Position numbers and translations under genes: made by a program. DNA of 64,000 nt from Flavobacterium gilvum (GTDB taxonomy: Bacteria > Bacteroidota > Bacteroidia > Flavobacteriales > Flavobacteriaceae), in contig NZ_CP017479.1 in the NCBI RefSeq assembly GCF_001761465.1, forward strand, positions 434,001 through 498,000. The letters are read 5' to 3'. Positions 15,937 through 25,144 of this stretch are shown one piece after another (within the stretch, counting starts at the first letter, position 1; each line of letters starts with the position of its first letter). A model generated the notes under the pieces. The model was not told where the DNA came from, made no database searches, and worked only from the letters and a program-made list of their open reading frames with translations.

Positions 15937-18489
15937 TTAGAAAGGGTAATTGATACCAAAATTAAATACTGAATTTGCAAAATTATATTGTGTAAACCAT
16001 CTTTTATCAATTTCTAAGGCAGGATTGTATGTTTTGAACCCCACATCTGCTCTAACCGCAAAAAAACCTAAATCATACCGAATACCAAATCCGGATCCCA
16101 AAGCTATTTCTTTTAAATCTTCAACCGAATTAAACTTTGCCGGTTCATACTTTACGGCATCAAAAGCATTCCAGATATTTCCTGCATCAACAAAAAGGGC
16201 GCCATTCCATTTTCCTGTAATGATAAATCGGTATTCCCCACTCATGGCAATTTTCATATTGGCCTCGTTAAAATCATTGGAAAACGAACTACTACCGGGT
16301 CCTAAATTATAAGGTTGCCACGCCCTGTTATCATTGGCTCCTCCGGCATAATAACTCTTTGAAAAAGGAATAGTATTTGAATTACCATAAGGTATGGCAA
16401 TACCAAAGAAAGTTCTCATGGCAAAAACACTGGTTTTGCCAACACTCCAGTGTTTAATAAAATCAAATTCTGTTTTTATATATTCTGAATATTCCAAATT
16501 GAAAATTTCATAGTTCCCATTGGCATTTTTTGGAATGTTTGAAACATTCGAAATCAAGGACAACATAGTTCCCGCCGATTCAATTTTGGTTCTAAAAGTA
16601 TAAAAACTATTGTCCTGCAAGTCTTTCTTACTGGTTTTAGTAAAACTAAAATTAGTTGCCAGAATAAAGTCATTATCGGTAAGCCTTATTCTTTGCTGTT
16701 CAATATTACTTACATCCTGATACTCCTGATCATCTGGTCTCAAAACGGTCTTTCCAGTTAAAACATCCTTGGTAAAACCCGAAGTACCACTTTCGATAAT
16801 CAAATTATTATGTTCGTCAATATATGTCGGATTTGTATTGTACGTTTTCCCGATATCATTTAGCGCATCGTAGGAACTGGTATAAACATGAAAATAATTT
16901 TCGGGATTTAAATTACGTACGTACTGAAAATTTAATAGGTCAAATTTTGTCGTTGTATTGAATTTTGGTGTCCAGTTATAAGAGAATGATCCCGTAAAAT
17001 TTTCTTTATCCAATCCGATATTGGTTTGCTTCGAAAGCCCTAAACTAACCACCGTGGATGGTATCATACTCTTCGGAATTATTTTTTCCGTTTTTACAGG
17101 AAATAGAATTCGGGGAAAATTTAATTTGGCATCTACACCATATTCCGACACATTAAAAAAACTATCATTGGATTTTGCAATATCATTGGAAGCACCAATA
17201 TTCCCCCTTGCCGAAAGCTCTAAGGTCTCTGCTCCATTAAAAACATTTCGTACTGTTTCTGTAACACTACCGGTAATCCCAAAATCTTCTATATTGGAAT
17301 GAGTTACATCCAAAGTATAACCAAAACTGTATTTTTTCCTTGGACTCAAATAAATTTTGGCAACCAAAGATTCCCTCAAAGTATCTCTTTTGTCAACCAC
17401 ATATTGCACCGTTGGGTAATTGAATATCTTTAAATTATTCAGATACCGAGTTGTCAGAACCGTTTTATTATCATTAAAAAGCCCCCCTTTTGAAAGAAAA
17501 ACTGCGTCAGTTATGGCATGTGGATTGTATTTTATTTTTTCAAATCCATACAAATTCATATTATTATAGGTAACGCTGTCTTTAATTGACAAATCGTGAC
17601 GCTCTGCCTTATAATCTGTATAGATTTTTATCTCACTAATTTTATACAACTTAAAAGGTTCCGTTTTTGTCGAGTCATTTTCCTGATAGGAATAATTACC
17701 AACATTCAATATTACACTGGCTTTGTCTTTCTTATTAATTGTATCAATATCAAAAGTCACATAATTTGCTTGAAAGCGAAAAGCACCATTATTTCTAAAA
17801 AGCGTTGTTATTCTATTTTTTTCACCTTCAAAATCTTCTGTCTTATACTGCTTTCCAGGAACAATTAAAGAGGGTGCCGTTTTATAAATAGAATCCAAAA
17901 CTGGTGTTTGTATAACCGTTCTTAGCGAATCAATAAAATAAGGATTACCAGTGGTTAAATTATATTTCAACTCTCCGCGTTTGGGAGTCAAAGAGTCTTT
18001 TTCATAAGTGGCATTGACATTGAAATAACCTTTGTTAAAATAATAACTTTTAAGCCGTGCCAATGACTTTCTTGCCTTTACAGTATCCAAAATTACAGGA
18101 GCTTCTCCCGTTTCTTTCAAAAAATTATGAATCCCAAGATACCAAAAGGATTTCCGCAGTCCTTGAACCTGCTTTGCCGAAAGCCATTTTACTTCCCTAT
18201 CATATTTCTTTTTATTGTTTAAATATTTTAAATTAAAAGTTGAATCGGGATTTGGGTTTGCCAAATTATAAATATTCAGCAACATTCTGTACCCAAGCAC
18301 AGAACTGTTGGGCTGTTGGTACAATTGCTCATATACCGTGGGATTCTTAAGTAACTTTCCGTTTTCGAAAATTTCGTTTTTAACCAGAAGTTGTTTTCTC
18401 GCTGGCACTCTCTTTTCTGCATTACAGGCATACAAAAGAATACTAATTAGGATAAATAATGATATTTTTGCAAAATTCTTTTTCTTCAC
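15937..18489 (-). CDS. tamL: TamL-type BamA-family outer-membrane lipoprotein
   Basis: The protein (about 850 residues) has POTRA-like repeats in its N-terminal half and a C-terminal 16-strand Omp85 barrel, seen in YAGGANDNRAWQPYNLGPGS, the RFIITGKWNGALFVDAGNIW strand pair and the closing GINYPF. A lipobox (ILLYAC) makes it a lipoprotein, as in Bacteroidota TamL, thought to act with TamB in outer-membrane assembly. I chose the GTG start at 18489, because it puts the signal peptide (KKKNFAKISLFILISILLYAC) at the very N-terminus. ATG codons at 18561 and 18594 would add 24-35 residues and crowd the divergent gene at 18609. The neighbours (an RNA methyltransferase, porT, ubiE) match synteny I recall from Flavobacterium. 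Confidence 0.85.
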   Translation of the reverse strand: MKKKNFAKISLFILISILLYACNAEKRVPARKQLLVKNEIFENGKLLKNPTVYEQLYQQPNSSVLGYRMLLNIYNLANPNPDSTFNLKYLNNKKKYDREVKWLSAKQVQGLRKSFWYLGIHNFLKETGEAPVILDTVKARKSLARLKSYYFNKGYFNVNATYEKDSLTPKRGELKYNLTTGNPYFIDSLRTVIQTPVLDSIYKTAPSLIVPGKQYKTEDFEGEKNRITTLFRNNGAFRFQANYVTFDIDTINKKDKASVILNVGNYSYQENDSTKTEPFKLYKISEIKIYTDYKAERHDLSIKDSVTYNNMNLYGFEKIKYNPHAITDAVFLSKGGLFNDNKTVLTTRYLNNLKIFNYPTVQYVVDKRDTLRESLVAKIYLSPRKKYSFGYTLDVTHSNIEDFGITGSVTETVRNVFNGAETLELSARGNIGASNDIAKSNDSFFNVSEYGVDAKLNFPRILFPVKTEKIIPKSMIPSTVVSLGLSKQTNIGLDKENFTGSFSYNWTPKFNTTTKFDLLNFQYVRNLNPENYFHVYTSSYDALNDIGKTYNTNPTYIDEHNNLIIESGTSGFTKDVLTGKTVLRPDDQEYQDVSNIEQQRIRLTDNDFILATNFSFTKTSKKDLQDNSFYTFRTKIESAGTMLSLISNVSNIPKNANGNYEIFNLEYSEYIKTEFDFIKHWSVGKTSVFAMRTFFGIAIPYGNSNTIPFSKSYYAGGANDNRAWQPYNLGPGSSSFSNDFNEANMKIAMSGEYRFIITGKWNGALFVDAGNIWNAFDAVKYEPAKFNSVEDLKEIALGSGFGIRYDLGFFAVRADVGFKTYNPALEIDKRWFTQYNFANSVFNFGINYPF

Positions 18490-18608
18490 TAAAAATAACA
18501 ATTGCCCAAAAAATTCAGCAAATTGCTTTTTTATTTTAAAGGAAGAAAAAAAATTATTCATGAGGCGACTCTTGTTATAAACTATTAAATTCAAAAATAC
18601 ATCTTTTT

Positions 18609-19337
18609 ATGCTTAGTAAAAACCAAATAAAGCTTATATCTAGTTTACACCAAAAAAAACATCGTCAAGCTAATCAATTGTTTTTTGCCGAGGGCGTAAA
18701 AGTAATTCAAGAATTAGTAAAATCAAATTTTGAACTAGAACATCTTTACACAACCAAAGAAGATTTTAACGATGTAGCCCAAAACAAAAGAATCGTTATT
18801 ACGGAAAATGAATTAAATAAAATCAGTGCCTTATCCACTCCAAATACTTGTTTGGCGGTTTTCAAAATTCCTTTGGAAAGCAAAATCATAGAATCCGGAC
18901 TAGTTCTTGCCCTCGATTCCATCCGTGATCCCGGCAATTTGGGTACAATACTCCGATTATGCGATTGGTTCGGAATCCAGCAATTAATATGCTCAAAAGA
19001 AACTGTTGATATTTACAACCCAAAAGTAGTTCAGGCCACAATGGGTTCGATTGCGAGAGTAAATGTCAATTATATTGATTTAGAAACTTTCATAAAAGAA
19101 ACTAAATTACCTGTTTTTGGAACCTTTATGGACAGTCAAAACATTTACAAAACCACTTTGCCACAAGAAGGCATTATCGTCATGGGAAATGAAGCCAATG
19201 GGATTTCCGAAAACATAGAAAAATTAATCAACCAAAGACTTACTATTCCTCGTTTTGGAAATATTCAAATCACCGAAAGCCTGAATGTGGCAACAGCCAC
19301 AGCAATTATCCTAAGTGAATTCCGAAGATTAAATTAA
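18609..19337 (+). CDS. TrmH/SpoU-family RNA 2'-O-methyltransferase
   Basis: The 242-residue protein has the N-terminal substrate-binding domain (KKHRQANQLFFAEGVKVIQE near residue 16) and the SPOUT catalytic domain with LALDSIRDPGNLGTILRLCDWFG near 100, VVQATMGSIARV near 140, IIVMGNEANGIS near 188 and ITESLNVATATAIILSEFRR at the end, the three knot motifs of the TrmH family. It methylates a ribose in rRNA or tRNA with SAM; which position cannot be told. It is divergent from tamL with little room for separate promoters, and convergent with porT after only 14 bp. Confidence 0.9.
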   Translation: MLSKNQIKLISSLHQKKHRQANQLFFAEGVKVIQELVKSNFELEHLYTTKEDFNDVAQNKRIVITENELNKISALSTPNTCLAVFKIPLESKIIESGLVLALDSIRDPGNLGTILRLCDWFGIQQLICSKETVDIYNPKVVQATMGSIARVNVNYIDLETFIKETKLPVFGTFMDSQNIYKTTLPQEGIIVMGNEANGISENIEKLINQRLTIPRFGNIQITESLNVATATAIILSEFRRLN

Positions 19338-19351
19338 GAAAATCTTTTTTT

Positions 19352-20083
19352 TTAATGAAAAGTAAAATTAATTAAAAACCCTCTTGATTTAAACGATTCA
19401 ATATTTCCTGTCCAAGGACTGTTTGGATCTTTGTCTCGGATTAATTCATCATTTATTCCAAATTGCCCTCTTATGGAAGGTGAAAATATAAAGTATTCTG
19501 AAAAAATATCAATTCCAAAACCCAATTCATAATTGGCAGTCCATGATTTTACCCTAAATCGTTCATCAAGATTATCTTCTACGGACTTTGCATTACTGGA
19601 GAGATTCAAATTTGCAGAAACTCCCCCCAATAAATAAGGGCGAACATTTCCTGTTCGAAGTGAAGAAAATTTAAGCAATAACGGAAAATTGATATAAGTA
19701 CTGTTTATCTCCCGAATAGCATCGCTTGGACTGTCAAAACCAACTGTTGGAGGGTAATGCAGCGTTCTGCTTCCATAATAAAGACCTGGCTCAAAACGCA
19801 AATCCAGATATTCCATCAATCTCAGATTTGTTACCAATCCAACATTGAATCCAACCGATTTATCAATCTGAATATCTGTCGAATACATAGGATTGGTTTC
19901 CATATATTTATAGTCAATTTTGAAATCATAAGAATTAAATCCTAAAAAGAAACCAAAATAAAGTCTTTTCTTTTGCCAATTTTCCAAGTTAATGATAGGG
20001 TCTTTACTGAAAATCCCTTTCGAATTTTGTGCAGTTCCCTTTATGGCAATACTCAATAGGATTAATACAATTATTTTTTTCAT
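19352..20083 (-). CDS. porT: PorT/SprT-like outer-membrane protein of the type IX secretion system
   Basis: The 243-residue protein has an N-terminal signal peptide (KKIIVLILLSIAIKGTAQ) and the alternating strand pattern of an eight-stranded beta-barrel, e.g. LYFGFFLGFNSYDFKIDY near residue 41, LDLRFEPGLYYGSRTL near 92 and RPYLLGGVSANLNLS near 147. PorT (SprT in F. johnsoniae) is needed for type IX secretion and gliding. The identification rests on length, barrel pattern and its place directly downstream of ubiE and beside tamL, an order I recall from Flavobacterium. A generic barrel (OmpW-like) is the alternative. Confidence 0.75.
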   Translation of the reverse strand: MKKIIVLILLSIAIKGTAQNSKGIFSKDPIINLENWQKKRLYFGFFLGFNSYDFKIDYKYMETNPMYSTDIQIDKSVGFNVGLVTNLRLMEYLDLRFEPGLYYGSRTLHYPPTVGFDSPSDAIREINSTYINFPLLLKFSSLRTGNVRPYLLGGVSANLNLSSNAKSVEDNLDERFRVKSWTANYELGFGIDIFSEYFIFSPSIRGQFGINDELIRDKDPNSPWTGNIESFKSRGFLINFTFH

Positions 20084-20106
20084 ACTTATGCCTAATATTT
20101 TCAGTA

Positions 20107-20838
20107 TTATTTCTTAGAAGCTGAGTAAATGGTCGCAACTCCAAAAGTTTGCGGTAAGGCTTCCACACTTATAAACCCAGTTTTCCTCAAAATATTGTTG
20201 AATGCTTCGCCATAAGGAAAAGAAGCCGCAGATTCAGACAAATAGCCATAAGCAACATTGTCTTTTGAGAATAGCTTCCCTATTAAAGGCAAAATGTTTT
20301 TGCTGTAAAAATTATACCCTTGTTTATAAGGCGTTTTTTCGGGCACGGATGTTTCCAAAACCACAAAAATTCCTCCAGGCTTCAAAACTCTTAAAATTTC
20401 AGACAATCCTTTCTCGAGATGCTCGAAATTCCGAACTCCAAATGCTACGGTTATAGCATCAAAAAAATTATCTTCAAAAGGAATATTTTCAGAATCACCC
20501 AAAACCATTTCAATAGTCTGAGACAATTTTTTTTCTTCAATTTTACTCTTTCCTATCTCGAGCATTCCCTCGGAAATGTCCAGTCCAATAATTTTTTTGG
20601 CTCCTGTTTGTGTCATAAGGATAGCCAGATCTCCTGTTCCTGTTGCAATATCCAATACATTTTCAGGTTGGGTTTTGGCCACCAATTGCAATACTTTTCT
20701 TCTCCATTTTACATCGATACCAAACGATATAACTCGGTTAAGGTTATCATAGTTCCCAGAAATGTTATCAAACATTTTAGCAACCTGTTCCTTTTTACTA
20801 AGTGAGGAGTCTTTATAAGGTGTGATTTCTTTTGGCAT
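20107..20838 (-). CDS. ubiE: Demethylmenaquinone methyltransferase (UbiE/MenG)
   Basis: The protein of about 243 residues has the class I SAM fold: [15 protein letters not shown] (motif I), [34 protein letters not shown] and [20 protein letters not shown], the last diagnostic for UbiE/MenG, then [13 protein letters not shown]. It performs the C-methylation that finishes menaquinone in the inner membrane. The start chosen is the ATG at 20838 ([10 protein letters not shown]); an upstream ATG at 20865 would add nine hydrophobic residues unlike the family. It lies 23 bp before porT on the same strand. Confidence 0.94.
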   Translation of the reverse strand: MPKEITPYKDSSLSKKEQVAKMFDNISGNYDNLNRVISFGIDVKWRRKVLQLVAKTQPENVLDIATGTGDLAILMTQTGAKKIIGLDISEGMLEIGKSKIEEKKLSQTIEMVLGDSENIPFEDNFFDAITVAFGVRNFEHLEKGLSEILRVLKPGGIFVVLETSVPEKTPYKQGYNFYSKNILPLIGKLFSKDNVAYGYLSESAASFPYGEAFNNILRKTGFISVEALPQTFGVATIYSASKK

Positions 20839-21051
20839 TTTTTTAATTTGTACAAATATAATCAAACTGAATCAACTATGAATGTGTTTTTATTTTTGAC
20901 GCTTATTTTATTCAAATAATTGTTTTGGAATAAACTCCTTACAAAAAACGTAAATAAAATTAAAAATTAATCAAAATATCACTAAAAGTGGGTATTGTGG
21001 AAACTGTTTTTATTACTGAAGTTTGTACTTTAAAATTTAAATATTTTTTTA

Positions 21052-21369
21052 ATGATTAAACGGGAATTAATGACCCAAATCAAATGGATGCTTCTTGCGC
21101 TATTTATTTCATTTGTTCTTGTATTAATTTTTGAAAGTACCGCCAGCGATGGCAGTATTTCATTAAAAGCGCAAAACACGTTCTTAGGATTAAATTTGTT
21201 TTTGGAAATTTTAATTTTCTTTGCCTTTAGTACCTTTGTGGTATTTGGTACTAAAGGCTTTTTTGAGTTGTACTCTCAAAAATCATCAAATTATATTGTC
21301 TTCTTTTCTGGGATAATATTGATATTTGTGATTTGTATATTATGTTATCAAATCTTAGTACAGGAATAG
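21052..21369 (+). CDS. Small three-helix membrane protein of unknown function
   Basis: The 105-residue protein has three hydrophobic segments (about residues 10-28, 45-66 and 80-102) and short charged loops. I do not recognise a family. It stands alone between divergent ubiE and the pectate lyase, and ends at a strong bidirectional terminator, which supports it being a real transcript. Confidence 0.6.
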   Translation: MIKRELMTQIKWMLLALFISFVLVLIFESTASDGSISLKAQNTFLGLNLFLEILIFFAFSTFVVFGTKGFFELYSQKSSNYIVFFSGIILIFVICILCYQILVQE

Positions 21370-21387
21370 GTCATCCCGCTAATCATT

Positions 21388-21426
21388 AAAAAAAAAGCAT
21401 CCTAATTTTAGGATGCTTTTTTTTTA
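21388..21426. terminator. Bidirectional terminator
   Basis: AAAAAAGCATCCTAA and TTAGGATGCTTTTTT form a stem with a minimal loop and long A/T runs on both sides, between the small membrane-protein gene (+) and the pectate lyase gene (-). Confidence 0.9.
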
Positions 21427-21442
21427 AGGACAGGACACAAAA

Positions 21443-22561
21443 CTAATTTTTGCAACCTGATGATATAACCCCAGAAGGACTAACTTGAAGTGTTGCTCCT
21501 GCTCCACAAGAAGCATTAGACAGATATTGAGCTACATTTTCGACATTTGAAGCTTTGTAAGAATAGGAAGGTTTTGAAATAGTACCCAAATCCAAACCAG
21601 TTACCGCGGTTAATGTTCCTCCCTTAACACAATTATCAAATTTCACACTTGTAGTTCCAGAACCTTCAGTCTTAGATCCCAAAATTGTTCCTACTTGTTC
21701 AAAATTACATTTCTCTACATAACAGGTAGTTCCTTTGTTTCCTGCCCCCAAACTAATAGCCGTTGACCCAAGAACACTAGTTTTGTAATAGCAGTTTACC
21801 AAGTGTAATTCAGCATTTCTCACTCTAGGCATTCTCATTTTACAACCTTCAGCCCAATAGCAGTTTTTAAAAGTCACGCTATATCTTCCATCCGCAGGAA
21901 AATCCTTAATACTAGATCCTATTAAATCTGAAAAACGGTGATCAGGAGAACCCCCTGTTCCTCCGGCGGTAGGCGTTTTTAAGTAACCAAATTTACACCA
22001 GGAAATCGTTATATTATCAGCAGCCCCTTTTATGTCAAAATTACCATCTATTCCATCTTGAAACTCACAATGGTCTACCCAAATATCAGTACCTTCCGAG
22101 GTAAGATTGTCCCTACCATCAACATCAAAAGCTCCCGGACCTTCAAAAATTAGATTTCGGATAATTACGTTCTTCGAGTTTGGTTTTATATATAGTATCC
22201 CAGAATTTGACGCTGACGTTGCAGCATCAGAAGCTGACGGAGGATTTGAAGTTACCGTTATCTTAGTATTTCTAAGTTTGGCTCCCGGAAGACCTATAAT
22301 AGTTTTATTGTTCAACAAAACACTGGTGTATGGACAATCAATAACTCCGGATACTAAAATTACCGAATTAGAAACTGCTGTAGATGTCAGTGCCTTTTTT
22401 AACTCACTATAGTTCGTAACGGTTATTGTATTTGATGACGTTGGCACACCTCCTCCTGTAGCAGCAGCTCCAAATCCTTCTGGGCTGGACATACAATAAT
22501 TTTGCGCCGAAATGTTTACTGCCATTTGTAAACATACTAGTAAGAATAAGATCTTTTTCAT
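21443..22561 (-). CDS. Secreted pectate lyase, polysaccharide lyase family 1
   Basis: The 372-residue protein has a signal peptide (KKILFLLVCLQMAVNISAQ) and a parallel beta-helix. PL1 marks are NVIIRNLIFEGPGA near residue 131, the calcium-site segment DIWVDHCEF (159-167), DGNFDIKGAADNITISWCKF (172-191), DHRFSDLIGSS and RMPRVR (243-248) with the catalytic arginine. It cleaves polygalacturonate by beta-elimination. No obvious type IX C-terminal domain is present, so it may stay periplasmic or be exported otherwise. It is not inside a polysaccharide-utilisation locus. A LacI-family operator overlaps the expected transcription start. Confidence 0.9.
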   Translation of the reverse strand: MKKILFLLVCLQMAVNISAQNYCMSSPEGFGAAATGGGVPTSSNTITVTNYSELKKALTSTAVSNSVILVSGVIDCPYTSVLLNNKTIIGLPGAKLRNTKITVTSNPPSASDAATSASNSGILYIKPNSKNVIIRNLIFEGPGAFDVDGRDNLTSEGTDIWVDHCEFQDGIDGNFDIKGAADNITISWCKFGYLKTPTAGGTGGSPDHRFSDLIGSSIKDFPADGRYSVTFKNCYWAEGCKMRMPRVRNAELHLVNCYYKTSVLGSTAISLGAGNKGTTCYVEKCNFEQVGTILGSKTEGSGTTSVKFDNCVKGGTLTAVTGLDLGTISKPSYSYKASNVENVAQYLSNASCGAGATLQVSPSGVISSGCKN

Positions 22562-22598
22562 AAAATTTGGGCAATTAATCTTGAGACAATTACAACTG

Positions 22599-22612
22599 TG
22601 TAATCGATTGCA
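22599..22612. promoter_or_regulatory. LacI-family operator upstream of the pectate lyase gene
   Basis: TGTAATCGATTGCA fits the LacI-family consensus TGNAANCGNTTNCA at every fixed position. It directly abuts the predicted -7 element, so a bound repressor would cover the start of transcription, 37 bp before the pectate lyase start codon. Confidence 0.6.
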
Positions 22613-22641
22613 CGAAAGTAGTTGTTTTGAATCAATATCAA
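22613..22641 (-). promoter_or_regulatory. Predicted promoter of the pectate lyase gene
   Basis: On the minus strand TTG (22641-22639), an 18-nt spacer and TACTTTCG (22620-22613) approximate the Bacteroidota consensus with one mismatch in TAnnTTTG. Confidence 0.5.
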
Positions 22642-22778
22642 AACAAAATATACAGAAATCTACCTAAAATCATTGAAATAATTTTGAACAAAACAAAACT
22701 GCTCAAAAATAAAATGAGACCATACTTTTAGAACAGCCTCATTTGATTATAATTTCAAAAAAAGATTTCCTTCAAAAA

Positions 22779-23261
22779 CTATACCTTAACAAAAGTCTGA
22801 TAGGTATAGGCATATTGGTGTTTATCGTCAATTGGATTGAACTCGGTTTCTATTTCTTTCCAATCATCAGAATTTATTTCAGGGAAAAAAGCATCAGCCT
22901 CAAAACTGTGATGCACTTTTGTAATTTCAAGTTTATCTGCATAAGGAAGTCCTAAACTATAAATTTCCCCTCCACCTATTATAAAAGATGTTTCATTTTC
23001 TGGACAAATGGCTATTGCTTTTTCAATACTTTCTGCAACAATACATCCCCCGGGATTGTAATCTTTGTTTCTAGTTACAACAACATGAGTCCTATTGGGA
23101 AGCGGTTTTGGGAAACTTTCAAAAGTTTTTCTTCCCATAATTATATAGTGTCCGGTAGTAAGGGCTTTGAACCTTTTAAAATCATTGGGCAAATGCCAAA
23201 CTAATTCATTATTTTTTCCAAGGGCATTGTTTTCTGCTACTGCAGCAATCATTATAATCAT
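22779..23261 (-). CDS. folA: Dihydrofolate reductase
   Basis: The 160-residue protein shows the DHFR pattern: IAAVAENNALGKNNELVWHL at the N-terminus, LPNDFKRFKALT near residue 24, IIMGRKTFESFPKPLPNR near 40, SFIIGGGEIYSLGLPYAD near 93 and the C-terminal DAFFPEI. It reduces dihydrofolate to tetrahydrofolate with NADPH, which balances the dihydrofolate made by ThyA encoded 0.9 kb away. A 2TM-domain gene lies 14 bp upstream on the same strand. Confidence 0.95.
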   Translation of the reverse strand: MIIMIAAVAENNALGKNNELVWHLPNDFKRFKALTTGHYIIMGRKTFESFPKPLPNRTHVVVTRNKDYNPGGCIVAESIEKAIAICPENETSFIIGGGEIYSLGLPYADKLEITKVHHSFEADAFFPEINSDDWKEIETEFNPIDDKHQYAYTYQTFVKV

Positions 23262-23275
23262 AATTTCAAGGTCTA

Positions 23276-23605
23276 TTAAGAATCTGTTTCTTCTATTTTG
23301 GATTGCAACTTAGCTATCTTTTTTTGTTGCAAAGCTACCAATCGTTCAATTTGATCTCTCTCCCAATTCTTATTCATAAATCGATCGGTGATAAACACTT
23401 TAATAAAATGCAAAACAAAAAAGAATGCCCACAAAGTTATCCCCCAAATACACCAGTGAATATTTAATCCCGAGTTAAAAAAATATGCTCCCGTAATCAA
23501 AAATATACTCGCCAACATAAAAAAAACAAAATGGTAATACAATCTTTTCTTTTGCTTTATTCTATTCCTAGCATACTCATATTGTTCGTGAAATTCTTTT
23601 TCCAT
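23276..23605 (-). CDS. 2TM-domain protein
   Basis: The 109-residue protein matches the small 2TM family: an N-terminal Arg/Lys-rich helix (EYARNRIKQKKRLYYHFVFF), two membrane helices (about 22-42 and 51-70), then a charged C-terminal coiled coil (ERDQIERLVALQQKKIAKLQ). In Bacteroidota such domains also occur beside LytTR regulators. Its function is unknown. It ends 14 bp before folA and is probably co-transcribed with it. Confidence 0.7.
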   Translation of the reverse strand: MEKEFHEQYEYARNRIKQKKRLYYHFVFFMLASIFLITGAYFFNSGLNIHWCIWGITLWAFFFVLHFIKVFITDRFMNKNWERDQIERLVALQQKKIAKLQSKIEETDS

Positions 23606-23838
23606 GCTCTAATTTTTATCATAAAGGTAAAATTTATTTTTAAAAATCAATAAATTGCATCTTGAATATTTAATTGAAAATCGTTTTCTTTTTTTAAATC
23701 AAAATTTAAATGATTCTTTTTTTTTGGTTAAAATAAAAAATAGTGTTGTTTTTTGCTATTGTGCTAAAAATGAGGCATTTTATTAAAAACTTCAAAATAT
23801 TTCATTTACTTTGCTACAACTTTAAAAATGAAATAGTT

Positions 23839-24135
23839 ATGTCAATAAAAAAACAATTTATAAAAACCAAGCCTGTTTGTAAAGTCACTTTTTCAGTAGA
23901 TGCAAAAGAGGCTAACCAAGTATCTGTAATTGGTGATTTTAATGATTGGAAAACAGAAGAAGGAACTTTAAGTAAATTGAAAAACGGAACTTTTAAAGGA
24001 ACTTTCGAGTTAGCCAAAGATTCAGAATATGAGTTCAAATATTTTATCGACGGAGAATACGTAAACGAACCTGAAGCCGATTCTTTCAGATGGAACGATT
24101 TTGCAGGAACAGAAAATAGTGTACTGGCAGTATAA
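23839..24135 (+). CDS. CBM48 / isoamylase N-terminal domain protein (glycogen-binding-like)
   Basis: The 98-residue protein is a single early-set beta-sandwich domain: VTFSVDAKEANQVSVIGDFN near residue 16, GDFNDWK as the glycan-binding signature, then YEFKYFIDGEYVNEPEADSF. Similar stand-alone domains are common in Bacteroidota and resemble the glycogen-binding domain of AMPK-beta. The start is the ATG at 23839, because TACTTTG at 23807-23813 lies upstream of it and would fall inside a longer reading frame. No catalytic domain is present. It ends at a UUCG-loop terminator. Confidence 0.8.
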   Translation: MSIKKQFIKTKPVCKVTFSVDAKEANQVSVIGDFNDWKTEEGTLSKLKNGTFKGTFELAKDSEYEFKYFIDGEYVNEPEADSFRWNDFAGTENSVLAV

Positions 24136-24142
24136 CAATTAT

Positions 24143-24172
24143 AAAAAATCCGCTTTCGAGCGGATTTTTTTT
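24143..24172. terminator. Bidirectional terminator with UUCG loop
   Basis: AAAAAATCCGCT and AGCGGATTTTTT pair around TTCG, between the CBM48 gene (+) and thyA (-). Confidence 0.92.
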
Positions 24173-24175
24173 ATT

Positions 24176-25027
24176 CTATACAGCAACACTCCCTTTGATT
24201 AGGGCATGTGGCTCATATCCCTCTAACGTAAAATCATCATAATCGAAATCGAAGATGTTTTTTACATTTGGATTTAAAATCATTTTTGGCAATGGTCTCG
24301 GTTCGCGACTAAGTTGTAACTCGAGTTGCTCAAAATGGTTATTGTATATGTGTGCATCTCCAAAAGTGTGAATAAATTCACCTACTTCGAGATCACAAAC
24401 TTGTGCAATCATCATGGTTAATAATGCATACGAAGCAATATTAAAGGGAACTCCCAAAAAAATGTCGGCACTACGCTGGTACAATTGACATGAAAGCTTT
24501 CCTTTAGTTTCTCCTTTGGACTCATCTGGTGAAGCTACATAAAACTGAAAAAAAGCGTGACAAGGTGGCAAGGCTGCTTTGTTATTGGCAACATTTTCCT
24601 CAAACGACTTTGTGGTATCTGGCAATACGGATGGATTCCATGCCGAAACCAACATTCTTCTACTATTTGGATTGGTTTTTAATTCGGTGATAAGTTCACT
24701 AATTTGGTCAATTTCCTCACTATTCCAATTGCGCCATTGGTGCCCATAAACAGGCCCTAAATCACCATTGCTGTCTGCCCAAGCATCCCAGATTTTTACT
24801 CCGTTTTCCTGTAGGTATTTAATATTGGTATCTCCTTTAAGGAACCAAAGCAATTCATATATAATTGATTTCAGATGCAACTTTTTGGTAGTTAACATTG
24901 GAAAACCTTCACTCAAATCAAATCGCATTTGGTATCCAAATACACTTTTTGTCCCAGTTCCAGTACGATCTCCTTTTTGGCAACCGTTTGTCATAACATG
25001 TTGCACTAAATCTAGGTATTGTTTCAT
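24176..25027 (-). CDS. thyA: Thymidylate synthase
   Basis: The 283-residue protein has the classical ThyA pattern: [20 protein letters not shown] near residue 22, [17 protein letters not shown] near 67, the active-site cysteine in [12 protein letters not shown] near 155, [20 protein letters not shown] near 178 and [19 protein letters not shown] near 228. It methylates dUMP to dTMP with methylene-tetrahydrofolate, producing dihydrofolate for FolA. Length is normal for ThyA with a short insert. Confidence 0.97.
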   Translation of the reverse strand: MKQYLDLVQHVMTNGCQKGDRTGTGTKSVFGYQMRFDLSEGFPMLTTKKLHLKSIIYELLWFLKGDTNIKYLQENGVKIWDAWADSNGDLGPVYGHQWRNWNSEEIDQISELITELKTNPNSRRMLVSAWNPSVLPDTTKSFEENVANNKAALPPCHAFFQFYVASPDESKGETKGKLSCQLYQRSADIFLGVPFNIASYALLTMMIAQVCDLEVGEFIHTFGDAHIYNNHFEQLELQLSREPRPLPKMILNPNVKNIFDFDYDDFTLEGYEPHALIKGSVAV

Positions 25028-25032
25028 AGTGC

Positions 25033-25060
25033 TTTAAGCTTTAGGCTTTAAGCTTTAGGC
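25033..25060. repeat. 14-bp tandem duplication downstream of the BFN gene
   Basis: TTTAAGCTTTAGGC occurs twice head to tail, and related inverted pieces (TTAGGC, GCCTAA) follow up to 25140. The gap between thyA and the BFN gene consists mainly of such short repeats. Confidence 0.6.
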
Positions 25061-25144
25061 GTTTTCCTAATGCTCAAAGCTTGATTTTTTTTATATTTTA
25101 GGCTTAAGCTTACAGCCTAATACCTATGGCTTATTGCCTTAAGA

